Positions 62,561 to 64,000 of a stretch of 64,000 nucleotides of DNA are shown piece after piece. The stretch spans positions 248,001-312,000 of the forward strand of contig JAXHMB010000004.1 of assembly GCA_034521755.1 (NCBI GenBank), read 5' to 3'. The notes under the pieces were generated by a model. That model saw only the letters and a list, made by a program, of their open reading frames with translations. It ran no database searches and was not told where the DNA came from. Source of the DNA: JAXHMB01 sp034521755 (lineage in GTDB: Bacteria > Bacteroidota > Rhodothermia > Balneolales > Balneolaceae). The translations under genes and the position numbers were made by a program. Position 1 is the first letter of the stretch. Every line of letters begins with the position of its first letter.

Positions 62561-64000
62561 TTAATTTTCAACTGACAAAACTAAGCCAGAGAATGGGGCT
62601 AAGGTGATCTGTTGGGCATTATTTATACTACTTGTATTCATTCCTCCGTAGTATTCTGAATCGCTATTTAGAATGACATCATATTTTTTATTTAACAAAA
62701 ATTTTGACTGATATTGCTGAATTGGCCGATCGCTGAAATTAAGAATAAAATACAACCTATCCCTATCAGAACCTGAAGTCCTTATAAATGAAAATAACCC
62801 TTCTTTTTTTGCTTTCAGATCTATCCATTCAAAATTGTTTTCTTCTTGTTCATTGGCGAATAAAGCAGGGTGTGAGCTGTAAAGCTTCAATAAGTCTTCT
62901 ACCAGCCTCTTTACCCCTTTGTGATGTTCATTTTCCAGCAATTGCCAATCTAAAGACTTGTGCTCTGCCCATTCTGTAGTCTGCGCAAACTCACCACCCA
63001 TAAAAAGAAGCTTTTTACCGGGATGTCCAATCATATAGGTATAGAGTAGTCGCAAATTCGCCAGCTTTTCAGACTCTTCACCCGGAGCTTTTAATGCCAG
63101 CGGCTTTTTTAGATGAACCACTTCATCGTGCGACAATGGCAATACAAAGCGTTCATTTTTAGCATATGCTATTGGAAAGGTAATTTTTTCCGGATTTTCT
63201 TTTCTTTCTACAGCATCCATTTCCAGATAGCTGAGCGTATCATTCATCCAGCCCATGTTCCATTTGTAATCAAAGCCCAGGCCACCTTCTGAAACAGGCT
63301 TTGTAACACCCGGCCAAGCCGATGACTCTTCAGCAAAAGTGAGCACACCCGAAAACTTTTCATGAATGATTGCATTCAAATCCTTCAAAAAAGAGACTGC
63401 TTCCAGGTTCTCTTTCCCGCCGAGTTTATTGGGTTTCCATTCATCTGCTTCTTTGGAGTAATCCAAATACAGTATAGAAGCTATGGCATCCATGCGCAAT
63501 CCATCTATATGATATTTCTCCAGCCAAAAACTGGCGCTGGATATCAGAAAATTTCTCACTCCGGCCTTTTCATAATCAAAGATGCTGGTGCCCCAGTCTT
63601 TCTGTTCCCTTTTAAGCGAATCTTCATATTCATAGAGTGGCGTGCCATCAAAGAGGTGCAGGCCCTGTTCGTCTTTAGGGAAGTGCCCCGGTACCCAGTC
63701 CATAATAACACCTATTCCAGCTTTGTGGCATTCGTCAACAAAATGCATAAAGTCTTTGGGTTCCCCGTAGCGACTGGTAGGAGCAAAAAAACCGGTCACC
63801 TGATATCCCCAGGAAGGATCATAGGGATGCTCACAGATCGGCATAAGTTCGATATGGGTGAACCCCATTTTTACTACATAGGGAATCAGCTGATCAGCCA
63901 GCTCGTGATAGCTTAAAAAGTCACCCTCATTTTTTTTCCATGAGCCTAAATGCACTTCATAAATAGAAATCGGTTGGTCATAGGCCTGCTTTTGCGGTCG
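62561..64000 (-). CDS. glgB: 1,4-alpha-glucan branching enzyme, C-terminal part
   Basis: The frame is open to the window edge, so the N-terminal part is missing; about 479 residues are visible, starting before YEVHLGSW. GH13 landmarks are FTHIELMPICEHPYDPSWGYQ, the nucleophile in GLRMDAIASILYLDYS, the acid LTFAEESSAW and VLPLSHDEVVHLK. The C-terminal beta domain is present. It makes alpha-1,6 branches in glycogen. It lies at the far end from glgP in this window. Confidence 0.96.
   Translation of the reverse strand, partial: RPQKQAYDQPISIYEVHLGSWKKNEGDFLSYHELADQLIPYVVKMGFTHIELMPICEHPYDPSWGYQVTGFFAPTSRYGEPKDFMHFVDECHKAGIGVIMDWVPGHFPKDEQGLHLFDGTPLYEYEDSLKREQKDWGTSIFDYEKAGVRNFLISSASFWLEKYHIDGLRMDAIASILYLDYSKEADEWKPNKLGGKENLEAVSFLKDLNAIIHEKFSGVLTFAEESSAWPGVTKPVSEGGLGFDYKWNMGWMNDTLSYLEMDAVERKENPEKITFPIAYAKNERFVLPLSHDEVVHLKKPLALKAPGEESEKLANLRLLYTYMIGHPGKKLLFMGGEFAQTTEWAEHKSLDWQLLENEHHKGVKRLVEDLLKLYSSHPALFANEQEENNFEWIDLKAKKEGLFSFIRTSGSDRDRLYFILNFSDRPIQQYQSKFLLNKKYDVILNSDSEYYGGMNTSSINNAQQITLAPFSGLVLSVEN

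Overview
The window looks like a chromosomal segment from the Bacteroidota/Rhodothermota side of the tree, most like a Balneolales-type marine or salt-adapted bacterium; this is inferred from gene content and not proven. Pointers are a TAnnTTTG-type promoter, several GTG/TTG starts with weak ribosome binding sites, a half-length glycogen-synthase-like gene beside a DUF4270-like lipoprotein, a CarboxypepD_reg protein, BspA-type repeat lipoproteins, GxxExxY and four-helix-bundle genes, a SecA of 1130 residues and many acidic proteins. I see no tRNA, rRNA, CRISPR array, prophage or intact insertion sequence.

Layout. 1-4513 (minus): start of a membrane protein, an FAD oxidoreductase and glgP. 4593-8445: tandem duplication of a BspA-like lipoprotein gene with its terminator; the second copy is shattered by indels. 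8535-16129: ispE (frame broken near its start), CCA-type nucleotidyltransferase, CDF transporter, a sugar-nucleotide transferase divergent from a membrane-anchored MurF-like ligase, and a polyphosphate glucokinase-like ROK protein. 16218-22464: secA divergent from rpmH-rnpA-yidD-yidC. 22699-28848: two small nuclease-like proteins, pepP, an S9 peptidase and an MBL hydrolase. 28863-33095: a shattered CarboxypepD_reg gene, then dnaX-ybaB-recR. 33230-39160: M1 peptidase, malic enzyme, and an unassigned set of a polytopic membrane protein, a VWA-like lipoprotein and a small anchored protein. 39157-43761: unknown protein, topA, Bcp-like peroxiredoxin, a four-helix-bundle remnant and NUDIX. 43776-48949: amn, DUF2975 plus XRE regulator, radC, a GxxExxY gene between repeat arms, argS. 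49021-51836: methyltransferase, SAM hydrolase, dnaN. 52050-55414: miaA-purS-clpS-purQ-lptB-rhodanese. 55420-64000 (minus): rho, then a probable operon comA, GT5-like protein, DUF4270-like lipoprotein, outer-membrane barrel, TPR protein, and the C-terminal part of glgB.

Themes. Glycogen and glucose turnover recur (glgP, glgB, GT5-like protein, polyphosphate glucokinase). Protein export and envelope biogenesis are strong (secA, yidD, yidC, lptB, MurF-like). Replication and repair genes are scattered (dnaX, recR, dnaN, topA, radC).

The most unusual points are: dnaX, which has an A9 run followed by stops in both alternative frames, plus a separate +1 break before the tau tail; five genes disrupted almost only by one-base indels, which may be assembly error; a GxxExxY gene between arms that also occur as a small gene-free inverted repeat at 15251-15366; the three-gene VWA lipoprotein/membrane set; and the cytoplasm-to-outer-membrane operon at 56802-62431.
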